This document shows, in pieces, positions 51,529 to 60,788 of a DNA stretch of 64,000 nt. Location of the stretch: positions 274,920 through 338,919 of the forward strand of contig JAGSHN010000012.1 of NCBI GenBank assembly GCA_029855935.1, read 5' to 3'. Under the pieces are notes generated by a model. The model was not told the DNA's origin. It did not search any database and saw nothing but the letters and a program-made list of their open reading frames with translations. Source of the stretch: Candidatus Thorarchaeota archaeon (GTDB taxonomy: Archaea > Asgardarchaeota > Thorarchaeia > Thorarchaeales > Thorarchaeaceae). Numbering within the stretch: position 1 is the stretch's first letter; every line of letters begins with the position of its first letter. A program made the position numbers and the translations under genes.

Positions 51529-52206
51529 TTACGTGCCAGTATCACGGGATCTCTCGGCAGGGCGTTCCCACGTCTGATTGAGCGCTGTCAGGGTCTCGTC
51601 GGGCGACAGACCAGCGGCAATGACGATCTCGACCAGTCGACGTCCGTCGGGCTCGATCTGCCCGAGGTTCCATTGTAGCCCGATGGCCACATCGCCCGGT
51701 CCGGCCGCACTAGACCTCCTGAGGTCGCGTCGGACTCTGCCAATTCTCAGCCTATTGGGGGAGGTCACATCCCAAGCGTCCGCCTTGGGTCTGGCCGAAA
51801 CGCCAACATGGACTGGTGTCGGGTCCGACATTGTGGCAACGCCGAGTTGTTGGTCATATCTCCCACTGTCGTCGTTGTGACTCCCAGGCCCCCCTAGGTC
51901 GAAGTCCATAAACAAGTAGATTCTGGCATCCTCAAGTTGCTGGTCGGTTATGTTCTGCACCGTGGGACGCACCCACAGAGCCGGAGTGTTCTCGCTCCAG
52001 AGATCAATGGTCACACCCAGTACAGATGTGTCGCGTTCCTGTGGAGTGTGTTCGTAGGTCACCGAGGCGCCGTATCTACGCCTGTGAATCTTGGGCTCGC
52101 TGTACGATGAGGTCTCGGTCGCCTTTGCTCTGTATGTCCTCCCATCGATTCCATAGGAGAACCAGAACCCTGCGAGATCATGTGCGGGGTTTCGAAGTAG
52201 TGTCAT
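51529..52206 (-). CDS. Unknown beta-rich protein, probably 5'-truncated by an in-frame stop
   Basis: 225 residues from ATG 52206. It reads like a beta-sandwich or carbohydrate-binding-type protein (VLGVTIDLWSENTPALWVRP, DARIYLFMDFDLGGPGSHND), with no signal peptide or membrane helix. It is not recognised. Upstream of the ATG the same frame continues through 21 sense codons to a TGA at 52270-52272 and then through 27 more to ATG 52353. The upstream coding reads smoothly into this protein, so the real start may be ATG 52353 with the TGA as a mutation, assembly error or recoded codon. Confidence 0.6.
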   Translation of the reverse strand: MTLLRNPAHDLAGFWFSYGIDGRTYRAKATETSSYSEPKIHRRRYGASVTYEHTPQERDTSVLGVTIDLWSENTPALWVRPTVQNITDQQLEDARIYLFMDFDLGGPGSHNDDSGRYDQQLGVATMSDPTPVHVGVSARPKADAWDVTSPNRLRIGRVRRDLRRSSAAGPGDVAIGLQWNLGQIEPDGRRLVEIVIAAGLSPDETLTALNQTWERPAERSRDTGT

Positions 52207-52353
52207 CTCCTCACCATCCGGGCTGATCAGGCTGAGCCGTCTGATGTAGAAGCCCGAGCGACCTACGCCTCAACTGAGTATCTCAACGGCGTACGTCACG
52301 TCCAGACGTGGTCTCTTGTCTCCAGTCTCAAGAACTTCTGCTATGCGACTCAT
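52207..52353 (-). pseudogene. Upstream part of the same gene, separated by TGA
   Basis: ATG 52353 begins a 27-codon stretch (MSRIAEVLETGDK, then RPRLDVTYAVEILS) that meets TGA at 52270-52272 and continues in the same frame as GVGRSGFYIRRLSLISPDGEE into ATG 52206. A TATA-like TGTTTATCA on the minus strand (52377-52385) is about 28 bases before ATG 52353, and GGGAG lies just before it, so this start looks functional. Strand-like residues cross the stop without a break. Confidence 0.5.
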
Positions 52354-52559
52354 CGTACATCTCCCGGACGTTTGGTCTGATAAACATCACCCATCCAAGG
52401 GAGGCCCTCCTCGTGCGAAGATATGGATGACACGACCTAGGAGTGTGAGCATGGCCGTTCGAAGTGCCGGTGCGGGTCCAAGTGTGTCCTCTCTGCTCTT
52501 GCTTCGCAAAGTTGATATGGCTGTCAAAGAGCGACTGTTCAGACTGGTGGCCCACAGCC

Positions 52560-53798
52560 ATGACAACCCTGACCATCCCCCAGCTTCAGAAGTGGTATCG
52601 AAAGAAACTGCGTGCCAAGTCAAAGGACTTCATCAAGAAGGCCCAGAAGAGCTACAAGGCCGTTGACAGGGCCCTGAAAGAGGTTCAGGCCGTAGCACGC
52701 GAACTGCGTGAGGCGAGTTCATCCGAGGATGACAGTGAGACCGAGGGCATAGCAGCGAGGTTTGCAATGAAGATAGATGAGATTGTGGCGGCCTTCGATC
52801 TGCAGAAGGAGATCACATATGAGGGAACCGAGGCGATGCAGGCTGAGATACAGCGTTTCATCCAGGAGCTGTGGGGCGCTGGCGCACGTTGGATCAGGCG
52901 CATGGACAAGCGTCACAAAGGCACAATAAAGCATCTGGATGCCTACATGAAAGACCTGATCAACGAGATGAAGACAATCGGGAAACTGTTATACGAGTAC
53001 AGCTGGATCAAAGACCTTGAACGGATTGCCTCGCGCATCGATACTCTTCACGACCTCACACACGGAAGAGAGCTCTACGAGGAGTCTATCCGGCAGGTCA
53101 CTCAGAAGATTGAGCAGGCGCAGCGTGAGTTTGACGAGGCAAAGAGAGAACTGGAGGAGTTCCGGGCGACATCGAATGTCAGCGAGATACTCAGCCTTGA
53201 CCAAGAGGCTGAGCGGATAGCGGGACTACTCCGTATGCGCCTGAACACATTGAAGAAGCCCGTGAAGAAGTTTCTACAACACGACACAGGTGTCAGGGTG
53301 TCTCCCGCCGGCTCTAGAGCACTCAACGACTACTTTGATGATCCATATCGTGCAATCACGGAGGAGCCCGACGGCTATCCCGGGCTGATAGAGGGTCTTG
53401 AGGCTCTTGAGGAGGCGATCGGAAAGGGTGCACTGCCTCTCAAGGACCGGCTTGCTCGACGGGCTGTTGAGGAGATCGAGCTGATAAAGAAGGGCGCGCT
53501 GCGTGAACTGCAGGAGAAGGCAAAGTCCGTGGAGGAGCGTAAGAGGCAGTTTGCTGGTTCTGAGATCTACGCCCGTGCCGCGGAGCTGGAGGCCCGGTTC
53601 GAAGAGGCACGAAAGAACTTGGAGTATCATAAGAATGACTTGCGACGGATTGCTGATGAGATTCGGCGCCAGCTTGAGAAGATGGAAGAGTTCCGCAAGC
53701 GAATCGAGCAGGAGATCAAGGAGGCATTTGGCGAGACGGTCCATATCAAGATAGAAGAGACCCTTGAGCCCCTGTTGGCCAAGTGCAACGTCGACTGA
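52560..53798 (+). CDS. Coiled-coil protein of unknown function
   Basis: 412 residues dominated by long charged helices and coiled coil: KKLRAKSKDFIKKAQKSYKA, QKIEQAQREFDEAKRELEEF and DEIRRQLEKMEEFRKRIEQE. A non-coiled segment (about residues 250-320, GVRVSPAGSRALNDYFDDPY) interrupts the helices. No catalytic or membrane signature is seen. ATG 52560 is preferred to a start at 52464 because the added residues are Cys/Trp-rich and unlike the rest. It is followed after 40 bases by dtdA, and other coiled-coil genes lie downstream, so a structural or adaptor role is possible. Confidence 0.68.
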   Translation: MTTLTIPQLQKWYRKKLRAKSKDFIKKAQKSYKAVDRALKEVQAVARELREASSSEDDSETEGIAARFAMKIDEIVAAFDLQKEITYEGTEAMQAEIQRFIQELWGAGARWIRRMDKRHKGTIKHLDAYMKDLINEMKTIGKLLYEYSWIKDLERIASRIDTLHDLTHGRELYEESIRQVTQKIEQAQREFDEAKRELEEFRATSNVSEILSLDQEAERIAGLLRMRLNTLKKPVKKFLQHDTGVRVSPAGSRALNDYFDDPYRAITEEPDGYPGLIEGLEALEEAIGKGALPLKDRLARRAVEEIELIKKGALRELQEKAKSVEERKRQFAGSEIYARAAELEARFEEARKNLEYHKNDLRRIADEIRRQLEKMEEFRKRIEQEIKEAFGETVHIKIEETLEPLLAKCNVD

Positions 53799-53837
53799 CT
53801 CTTCGTCTGACGTGACAGTCCCACTGGAGGAAGATGA

Positions 53838-54659
53838 ATGCGAGTACTGGTCACATCTGAACAGGACTCGGCTAGCAAGACTATTGCCTCGGTCCTGCTT
53901 GACGAGTACGACTTTGAGGAAACCGGCTCTATGTTTGAAGGTCATCCTGTGTACAGGCTGGACAGTGAGGATGCCCTTCTGATAATGAGCGAGAGGGACC
54001 TGATCAACTGCGGTCACCTCGACGCCCACTTTGATGCTGAGGCGTTCATCTTCTGTTCCCGACACAAGGCCAAGTCGGGTCGTCCTGCGTTGCTCGTCCA
54101 CAGCACAGGCAACTTTGGGGACGAGGCTCTGTTCGGTGGCCAGCCTCGAAGCCTGTCGGTATCCACCGCCAGTCTTGTTTCAAGGGCACTGAGGTCTCTT
54201 GTTCGTGAGCGCGAACGACTTGGTCTTGATGAGTTTGACGTATCGCTTGAGGTGACGCATCACGGCCCAACAGAGTTGAACACGCCAATGCTCTTCGTCG
54301 AACTTGGTAGCGATGAGAGCCATTGGAATCACGTCGAGGGTGCGAGGGCTGTTGCCTCTGCTGTGATGGACTCTCTTCGTGAGCCCTTCGCGGAGGAGTG
54401 CGCCATTGGTTTCGGGGGAAACCACTATGCGAGCAAGTTCAGCAAGGCTGTTCTCAGTGGAGGGCTGCTGATAGGTCACATCGCGCCCAAGTATGCTCTG
54501 GATGGTCTGTCCCCCCAGATGGTCCGGGAGATGGTGCGCCGCTGTCGGGAGCGAGTGACGGCCGCAGTCATTGACTGGAAAGGCACGAATGCAGGGCAGC
54601 GTAGTCAAGTACTGCCTGTTCTTGATGAGATCGGTATAGAAACGGTGCGCTTGGGTTGA
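53838..54659 (+). CDS. dtdA: D-aminoacyl-tRNA deacylase, archaeal DTD2 type
   Basis: Removes D-amino acids mis-attached to tRNA. 273 residues match the archaeal DtdA family (MJ1000-like): the N-terminus MRVLVTSEQDSASKTI, the mid-motif SRHKAKSGRPALLVHSTGN, LEVTHHGPTELNTPMLFVELGS and the catalytic-core-like GFGGNHYASKF. ATG 53838 has GGAGGAAGA about seven bases upstream. It sits between coiled-coil genes; its position there looks incidental. Confidence 0.88.
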   Translation: MRVLVTSEQDSASKTIASVLLDEYDFEETGSMFEGHPVYRLDSEDALLIMSERDLINCGHLDAHFDAEAFIFCSRHKAKSGRPALLVHSTGNFGDEALFGGQPRSLSVSTASLVSRALRSLVRERERLGLDEFDVSLEVTHHGPTELNTPMLFVELGSDESHWNHVEGARAVASAVMDSLREPFAEECAIGFGGNHYASKFSKAVLSGGLLIGHIAPKYALDGLSPQMVREMVRRCRERVTAAVIDWKGTNAGQRSQVLPVLDEIGIETVRLG

Positions 54660-54773
54660 ACTGGTGTAGTCTATTCTCTCACGCCAGTGACACGAATGCC
54701 ACGACGTCTGCGAAAGGCTAAATACGCTGTACGTGGCAGTCCCAATATTGCACCTGCTTGAAGAGGGGAAACG

Positions 54774-55844
54774 ATGCCGGCTGAAGAAAAGACCGAGAGT
54801 AGTGATTTGGAGAAGGCAATCGACAAGGTCAAGTCCGAGATAGCGTTGCTCAGGGATGACATTGACCCACTATCGACGCTTCCGGACATCGCAAAGAGTG
54901 TCGAGACTCTTGGCGAGTCCGTCGCCGCGCTTGACAAGAAGTTGGAGCCAGTCGCGAGAACGGATGACATCCTGAAGGCCCTGACCGACCTTGCAGGGAT
55001 TGTGAGAGAGGTCCGAGAGCGGGTCGATTGGACGCCCATCGAGGAACGAATCGCGGCCCTAGAGAAGCAGGTCCAACAGGTAGCTGAGCGTGTTGACACG
55101 TCCTCGGTGATGGAGAAGATCGATTCGGTCGAGAGGCAGGTCCAACAGGTAGCTGAGCGTGTTGACACGTCCTCGGTGATGGAGAAGATCGATTCGGTCG
55201 AGAAGCAGGTCCAACAGGTGGCTGAGCGTGTTGACACGTCCTCGGTGATGGAGAAGATCGATTCGGTCGAGAAGCAGGTCCAACAGGTGGTTGGTCTTGA
55301 GGAGCGGCTCGATCGTCTGTCAGACATCTTCAATGAAACACGCGAGATTGTCAGTATCATCGTACAGCAGCTTGACGACATTGAGCGAAAGTACAACAAG
55401 GCCCTTGAGGAGGTCAAGAAGGCTCTTGCATTGACTGCTAAAGTGGCTCAGCAGGCGGCTCCCGCGGAGGTAGAAACGGCGCCAGCCGCGGCTGTAGCCC
55501 CCAAGAGGAAGCCAACGGCTGAGAAGGCCAAGACTGCTCGGAAAGGTGAGCCAGTACCTGAGAAGGAGATTCCTGCGACCATTGATACTATGATGGAGCA
55601 TCTGCTGTCAAAGGTCACCCCTCATACTGAGGCAGCTGAGATGGCTCGCCTGCTGGAGGAAACGCGTGACCGGCTAACGGACCTGATAAAGGAACATACG
55701 CCCGTCATCTTTCAGTTTGGCAAGATGGCCCGTGAGTTGAAGTCGTATCCTCCCACAGCCACTCTCAATGAGAATGACATTGCCCGGCTCAACAAGGAGA
55801 TAAGAGCGTGGGCTGCAAAGCTCAAGGAGATCGCCGAAGGATAG
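54774..55844 (+). CDS. Coiled-coil protein with 23-residue tandem repeats
   Basis: 356 residues. The first 110 are charged coiled coil; then three near-identical 23-residue units (QVQQVAERVDTSSVMEKIDS plus VEK/VER) run from about residue 99 to 167, with a partial fourth. Further coiled coil follows (EERLDRLSDIFNETREI), then an Ala/Pro/Lys linker and a C-terminal helical domain of about 90 residues (MMEHLLSKVTPHTEAAEMAR). There is no enzyme motif. The DNA under the repeats is almost identical between copies, so the array is recent. ATG 54774 follows GAGGGGAAACG; a TATA-like CTAAATAC lies at 54718. Confidence 0.7.
   Translation: MPAEEKTESSDLEKAIDKVKSEIALLRDDIDPLSTLPDIAKSVETLGESVAALDKKLEPVARTDDILKALTDLAGIVREVRERVDWTPIEERIAALEKQVQQVAERVDTSSVMEKIDSVERQVQQVAERVDTSSVMEKIDSVEKQVQQVAERVDTSSVMEKIDSVEKQVQQVVGLEERLDRLSDIFNETREIVSIIVQQLDDIERKYNKALEEVKKALALTAKVAQQAAPAEVETAPAAAVAPKRKPTAEKAKTARKGEPVPEKEIPATIDTMMEHLLSKVTPHTEAAEMARLLEETRDRLTDLIKEHTPVIFQFGKMARELKSYPPTATLNENDIARLNKEIRAWAAKLKEIAEG
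55068..55289 (+). repeat. 69-bp tandem repeat inside the coiled-coil gene
   Basis: Units start at 55068, 55137 and 55206 with a partial fourth at 55275, exactly 69 bp apart. Each begins CAGGTCCAACAGGT and differs at only a few positions. The frame is kept (23 codons per unit), so copy number can vary without a frameshift. Confidence 0.9.
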
Positions 55845-56028
55845 GATGAATCTCGACTGCTATCTGTTGCTGGCAACAAATCAGATGGTCAGTCTATTTC
55901 CCCGATATGCACATAGATTTATCTCCACGCGTGCGGACTCAGCTCACGGCTCCGGCTTGGAGGCGTTTCGGCCGATAAGGTCCTGTCCCCAACCAAACTA
56001 GACCAGTTGAACGTGAGTTGAGTGACGT

Positions 56029-56829
56029 ATGCATCTACACGATAGCGCTGAAAAACTTGCGAAGCGGGTTCACCTGCTTGATCCAGCAGCCGACCTGCAG
56101 CTTGTGCGGGAGATTGTTGAGCTCCACGAGGCCAAGTGCACACGCTGTCAGGAGGATCGCCTGAGTTGCACGGTCCGGCCCTCGTGCAAGGATCGCAACT
56201 TCTTGAACGCGTTGATAGAGGTCGGTATCAATCCGTCCGTTGACCTCGACTTCTGCTACTCTCAGCATCTGAATCAGCTCCGCCGGTTCGTGCTTGAGGG
56301 CAAGGGTCGTCAGATGTTTGACCGACGTGTGCCCATCAGGGACCTGCTGTCCAGTTTCAAGTTCAGCTCAATCCGTCAGTTCACGACACAGATGACAAAG
56401 CGTTGGCGTCGTCATGCCAGAATCCGTCATGGCGACCTACTGCTCATTGGCGGGGACGACATCCTCTTCCACTTTGACTTCTCACGTGGAATCGTTGAGG
56501 TCAATCCTTGGGATGTCGAGGTTCGAGACTATGTCCTGTTTGACCAGTACGTGCGCCTGCTTAGCAGTCTGTACGGAATTGAGGCAGAGAGCTTTGATGC
56601 GACGCTGAACTGGTGGATACTGTCTATCAATCTTGGCCCCACGGGTGGACCTATCGCTGACGAAGTGCTTGCCCATGAGGTGGTGTCAGAATTCGAGGCT
56701 GTTCACAAGACAGCGGACGAGGACTCGGTCGTTCTTCAGGCCGAAGTGGTGCTCAGAGAGGAATCCCGGTCAATCCGGGTTGGGGCCATTCGTACCCTGT
56801 TCGCTCTGCTGGCAAACAGTGGGGGCTGA
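56029..56829 (+). CDS. Unknown protein with an N-terminal Cys cluster
   Basis: 266 residues not recognised. Near residue 35 a cysteine-rich segment reads CTRCQEDRLSCTVRPSC, suggesting a zinc or Fe-S site. The middle is helical and basic (FKFSSIRQFTTQMTKRWRRHARIRHG), and the rest is mixed alpha/beta (LLIGGDDILFHFDFSRGIVEV). No membrane segment is seen. It precedes the giant TrmB-like gene by about 56 bases on the same strand, so the two may be co-transcribed. Confidence 0.65.
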   Translation: MHLHDSAEKLAKRVHLLDPAADLQLVREIVELHEAKCTRCQEDRLSCTVRPSCKDRNFLNALIEVGINPSVDLDFCYSQHLNQLRRFVLEGKGRQMFDRRVPIRDLLSSFKFSSIRQFTTQMTKRWRRHARIRHGDLLLIGGDDILFHFDFSRGIVEVNPWDVEVRDYVLFDQYVRLLSSLYGIEAESFDATLNWWILSINLGPTGGPIADEVLAHEVVSEFEAVHKTADEDSVVLQAEVVLREESRSIRVGAIRTLFALLANSGG

Positions 56830-56885
56830 GGGGGGACTGCTCTCAACGTGATACATACTGGAGTACGGCGGCGAGGTGGAACTGA

Positions 56886-59800
56886 ATGAGTGAGGCGAAG
56901 TCGGTACGTGCTGTCATTCCTGTCATAATGGAGAACCTGCATCTCACAGAGACCGATGCCCACGTCATACTCCCAATCATCATCGGAGGGAACATGACTG
57001 TCGGTGCAATCACGCTGGTCTCTGGTCTGTCCAAGACTAAAGTGGAGAGGTCATTGAAACGCCTGATCGAACGCGGGCTAGTGGCCGAGGTGAAGGGAGT
57101 AGTGCCCGTGTATCGGGCCCTCCCCCTGAGTCTCGCCCTGTCGGACCTGTTCACAGGGACCATCACACAGCTTGATGAACTCGTGGACAAGATTGCAGGG
57201 ACCATCGATGAGGGCCTTGCAGCGATGGACTCGGCCAATACCGAGATGCGGGACGCACGGCGGGAACGGATGTCACTGTTACACAGTGCGTTCGAGTCTT
57301 ACGAGCGCAATGTACTCGAGCATATCCGTCTCCAGCTGCAGAACATGTTTGACTCCTCCCAGCAGGTCCTCTCCTCGTTCTTCGTCTCGTTGGAGTCGAC
57401 TGTGAAGGGGCTGGAGTCCCAGCTCGATATTGACTTGGGCGAGGAGCTGCAGTCTCTTCAGCACGAGTTGGATGCGGTCTACTCCGAGATCTCCTCGCTC
57501 TTGGCACGGTTCAGTGAGGAGTTTGACATCGAACTCGACGAGGCGATGGGGGCCTCAACAGAATATATGCAGCGCCTCACTATCAGGGCCGGCACTCTGG
57601 TCGAGCAGGTACGGGAGTCCCTGCAGTCAGTACTGAGTCTCTTGGAGGAACGCCTTCAGTCCTTGCTCTCTGAAACACTGAAGAGCGTGTCTACCCGCTC
57701 CACCGCGTCGGCCAATAGGGCCGTTGAAACTCTCCAGTCCGCGTCAAGCGAGCTGAAGAGTGCAGTCGATGACATGATTTCCTCTCTCAGTGATCTCTAC
57801 GTCCGTACGCGTGAGATCTTGGCCCAGAGCATCCAAGACGCCCGGAGTCAGAACGAGGAGCACGCGGCACTGATTTCCTCTCGGATTCGGGAGGCCGCAG
57901 AAACAGCCGGGCTGCTACGCAGGGATGTCGACGCGTGGAAGGCAGAGGTGTCTGCTCTTATCGAGAGCGCTGCCAACACAATCAACACTCATCTCCAGCA
58001 GCTCTCTGCCAACGATGCGTCTTACCTGAACACCGTTGAGAACGTGATAACATCTCATCTTGAGAAGGTCTCCGCGGCCGTTTCCGAGGAATACAAGGGG
58101 GTTCGCAACGTACTCTCTACGATCCGCGATGAGGTCACGGGTCACTTGGCGCGTTCACGTAGTGAGGTGGTCCAGCTTCTTCAGAAACAGAACGAGGCAG
58201 ATCTGGCCCGTGTAGAGCAGGCCCGTCAGAAACTTCTGTCGGAATTGGAGCAAGGGGTAGACAAGACTCGAAATACGCTGCGGAAACAGATACAGGCCGC
58301 GGCAAGAGATGTAGAGTCTGTCCTGCATACTGAGACGGGCGAGCTGCGGTCGCTACTTGAGAATATGGACAGTCGTGTCCAGTCTGCATTCACGTCTGTC
58401 ATATCCGCGGCGAAGACCAAGAGCAAGAGCATTCTCTCCGAGGCAGAGGAGCTGGCCCAGGCATTCGAGGGATCGCTTCAGGTGCAGCTTGCGGAGATTC
58501 TCAACGAGTTCTCCTCCAAGTTCGAGCAGCAGGTGCAGGAGACCAAGGCTCTATTCGAAACCATCAATTCCAAGCTCGATGAGCGCTTCGCCGAGGGAGT
58601 ATCGACGGTCAAGTCACACGTCGAGCGTGTCGAAACAGAGATCGAGGAGGCACTGGCCGATCAGATATCTCGGATCGACCGACAGACTCAGGACATCCGT
58701 CAGGAGTTTCACGCCCAAGTCGAGGAGATCACGCAGCAGTTCATCTCCCTCGTTCAGGGGCTTGAGGCGTCATTCAACGGATTCCTGACGAACCAGACGA
58801 TGGAGGCCCGTGATATGATCCAGTCGACACACACGTCGTTCAGAGCGGCCGTCCGACGGGAGATGAGCTCCCTACGCGAGGACTCGTTGAAGCTGCAGCA
58901 GGAGTACGCTTCCACAATGGCGCAGAGGCTGGAGGAGCTGATCGCCTCGGTGGCAGCGGCTAAGCGTGCAATGGAGGAGCTCGCTGCATCGAGGCAGGAG
59001 CAGGTGTCGAACGGCCTCCGGCACACACTTGGTCTAATCGGTCAGACACTTGACGGAATCGAACAGGGTCTCGAGGAGATAAGGGGCGGCACCTTCAAGC
59101 AGATCAGCGATAGCCTCCTCCAGATGGCTCGCGAGTTTGACGCCTCTGTCGAGAGCGCGACCGCAATTGTCACAGAACGTCTTACTGGTGCTCAGAAGAC
59201 AGTCCTGACGACACTGAGACGGGGTGTGACTTCGGCCAAGAATACCACAGAGGCCTTCTTCTCGGAGGAAACCGGGGCGCGTCAGAAGATGCTGGCTGAG
59301 GCGAGTAAGAAGCTGGACGCTCTCTCCGCAGTCCTTTCCTCAGAGCTCTCGGAGAAGCTGGACGCCCACGCGGTTGCTCTTGGCGACCGAGAGTCCGAGC
59401 TGGTCCGCCTGCGGAATGCTCTGCGCGAGGAGAGTCTGTCTGCAATCCGGGAGCGTCGCTCCGAGGCTGCAGAGTCAATCGAGGGGGCAATTGCTTGGGT
59501 CGACTCAACAATGAACAACATCGCGTCCTCCCTTGAGGCAACGGGCGACAGTCTCGACAATGGTATCTCTGTCGTTGAGCATCAGCTGGTCAAGGCATCG
59601 TCGAGTATATCCAAAGAGGTCCTCGACAAGAGCAGTGAGCAGATCAATCGCATTGAGAGTGTGTTTCTCGATCTGCTCAAACAGATACAGACATCCTATG
59701 GTGAGCGCGTCACAGAGTTCTCCGAGGAGGGTCTTGAGCAGGTTGCACGTTCTCTCGAGGGCATCGAGGCCTTCCGTTCCGAGTGTGCAACCCTCCTCAA

Positions 59801-60788
59801 GGAGGTCGAGGAGAGCACCCCGTTGAGTGTTGATGAGGTCAACTCTGAGATTGCCGGACGCCTCGATGCAATCGCATCCGAGATGAGTAGTGCTGTTGAC
59901 GGCCTTCTGTCGGAGCACAAGACGGCAACAGTCCAGCTAAAGAGTACCCTCCAGGAGTCTCGTGACCGAATGATTGAGACCATCAAGGGATCTGTTTCGA
60001 CGGCCAATGTTGGAGTTTCCACACACTTCGAGTCTGCTGGTCTTGCTCTCAAGACCCGCCTCAGTAGCGACATCTACTCGGTCCTTGAGGAGCTGCGTAA
60101 CGAGCTGGCCACGCAGGGTGAGATTCTCGCCGCAGCCGTTTCTGAGTCCACAAAGATGGTGGGTGATGCAATGACGGAACTGAGGGACAAGAGGGCCGAG
60201 ATTCTCAGCGAGCTCGAATCTGAGTTTGACCGATCGCTGAAGAACTGGCTGTCCTCCGCGCGCGACGAGCTTGGGACGCTCAAGACATCAATGGACGGGA
60301 CCGTTGAGCGTCTGAGGGCCGTCACCAAGAACACTCTCGATGTGGTCAGAGCGGTCGCCACAGCCAGCCACCTCATTGCTGAGTCGTCGCGTGTTTCGAC
60401 TTGGTATCTCACAGGGGCCAGTGAGACGTGTGCGCACATTATGGATATGGCGGCCCGTGCCACGTCATCCATCGTGATCTCTGTCCCAGACCCATCATGC
60501 CTGAAGGTGCGCCGGCTGTCGAAGGCAAAGAAGGCGACACGGCGCGTGCTGATTCTCCCGCCGCCCGAGGATCCCGAGGCCAAGTTCAAGCCTCCCGCAG
60601 GCTGGAGAGTCTGGTATGTAGAATCTCCCCCCTATCTCGCCGTGAGGGACGATGAGGAGATAGTTGTCGGAGGGATTGGTGATGCAGACACACCCTTCGC
60701 TGTCGTTTCTGTGGACAGAGCGTTCTTGAAGATGTATCACGACATCTTGGGTCCACAACTCGTCAGCCTTGGGAAGAGGGAAGGGTGA
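56886..60788 (+). CDS. Giant TrmB-like winged-helix protein with a 1000-residue coiled coil
   Basis: 1300 residues. Residues 1-85 form a TrmB-type winged helix (ETDAHVILPIIIGGNMTVGA, GLSKTKVERSLKRLIERGLV). From ~90 to ~1150 the chain is nearly uninterrupted heptad-like helix rich in Glu, Ser, Gln and Leu (LLQKQNEADLARVEQARQ, LRSLLENMDSRVQSAFTSV). The last ~150 residues resemble the C-terminal PLD-like effector part of TrmB-family regulators (SETCAHIMDMAARATSSIVIS). TrmB proteins are normally about 250-350 residues, so the insert is extreme. It could be a DNA-bound, filament-like or very long-armed regulator (inference). The 3' end overlaps rimI by 26 bases. Confidence 0.78.
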   Translation: MSEAKSVRAVIPVIMENLHLTETDAHVILPIIIGGNMTVGAITLVSGLSKTKVERSLKRLIERGLVAEVKGVVPVYRALPLSLALSDLFTGTITQLDELVDKIAGTIDEGLAAMDSANTEMRDARRERMSLLHSAFESYERNVLEHIRLQLQNMFDSSQQVLSSFFVSLESTVKGLESQLDIDLGEELQSLQHELDAVYSEISSLLARFSEEFDIELDEAMGASTEYMQRLTIRAGTLVEQVRESLQSVLSLLEERLQSLLSETLKSVSTRSTASANRAVETLQSASSELKSAVDDMISSLSDLYVRTREILAQSIQDARSQNEEHAALISSRIREAAETAGLLRRDVDAWKAEVSALIESAANTINTHLQQLSANDASYLNTVENVITSHLEKVSAAVSEEYKGVRNVLSTIRDEVTGHLARSRSEVVQLLQKQNEADLARVEQARQKLLSELEQGVDKTRNTLRKQIQAAARDVESVLHTETGELRSLLENMDSRVQSAFTSVISAAKTKSKSILSEAEELAQAFEGSLQVQLAEILNEFSSKFEQQVQETKALFETINSKLDERFAEGVSTVKSHVERVETEIEEALADQISRIDRQTQDIRQEFHAQVEEITQQFISLVQGLEASFNGFLTNQTMEARDMIQSTHTSFRAAVRREMSSLREDSLKLQQEYASTMAQRLEELIASVAAAKRAMEELAASRQEQVSNGLRHTLGLIGQTLDGIEQGLEEIRGGTFKQISDSLLQMAREFDASVESATAIVTERLTGAQKTVLTTLRRGVTSAKNTTEAFFSEETGARQKMLAEASKKLDALSAVLSSELSEKLDAHAVALGDRESELVRLRNALREESLSAIRERRSEAAESIEGAIAWVDSTMNNIASSLEATGDSLDNGISVVEHQLVKASSSISKEVLDKSSEQINRIESVFLDLLKQIQTSYGERVTEFSEEGLEQVARSLEGIEAFRSECATLLKEVEESTPLSVDEVNSEIAGRLDAIASEMSSAVDGLLSEHKTATVQLKSTLQESRDRMIETIKGSVSTANVGVSTHFESAGLALKTRLSSDIYSVLEELRNELATQGEILAAAVSESTKMVGDAMTELRDKRAEILSELESEFDRSLKNWLSSARDELGTLKTSMDGTVERLRAVTKNTLDVVRAVATASHLIAESSRVSTWYLTGASETCAHIMDMAARATSSIVISVPDPSCLKVRRLSKAKKATRRVLILPPPEDPEAKFKPPAGWRVWYVESPPYLAVRDDEEIVVGGIGDADTPFAVVSVDRAFLKMYHDILGPQLVSLGKREG

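Noticed and set aside
52270-52272. Selenocysteine codon
   Set aside because: No known selenoprotein family matches and no SECIS-like structure was seen; a sequence error or pseudogene is simpler. Left as an open possibility in the finding.
55068-55289. CRISPR-like array
   Set aside because: The repeats are adjacent, 69 bp, without spacers, and lie in frame inside a coiled-coil gene.
57163-60073. Minus-strand frames opposite the giant coiled-coil gene
   Set aside because: Their Ser/Arg-rich sequences are what antisense of Glu/Leu-rich coiled coil gives; none has a family match or promoter.
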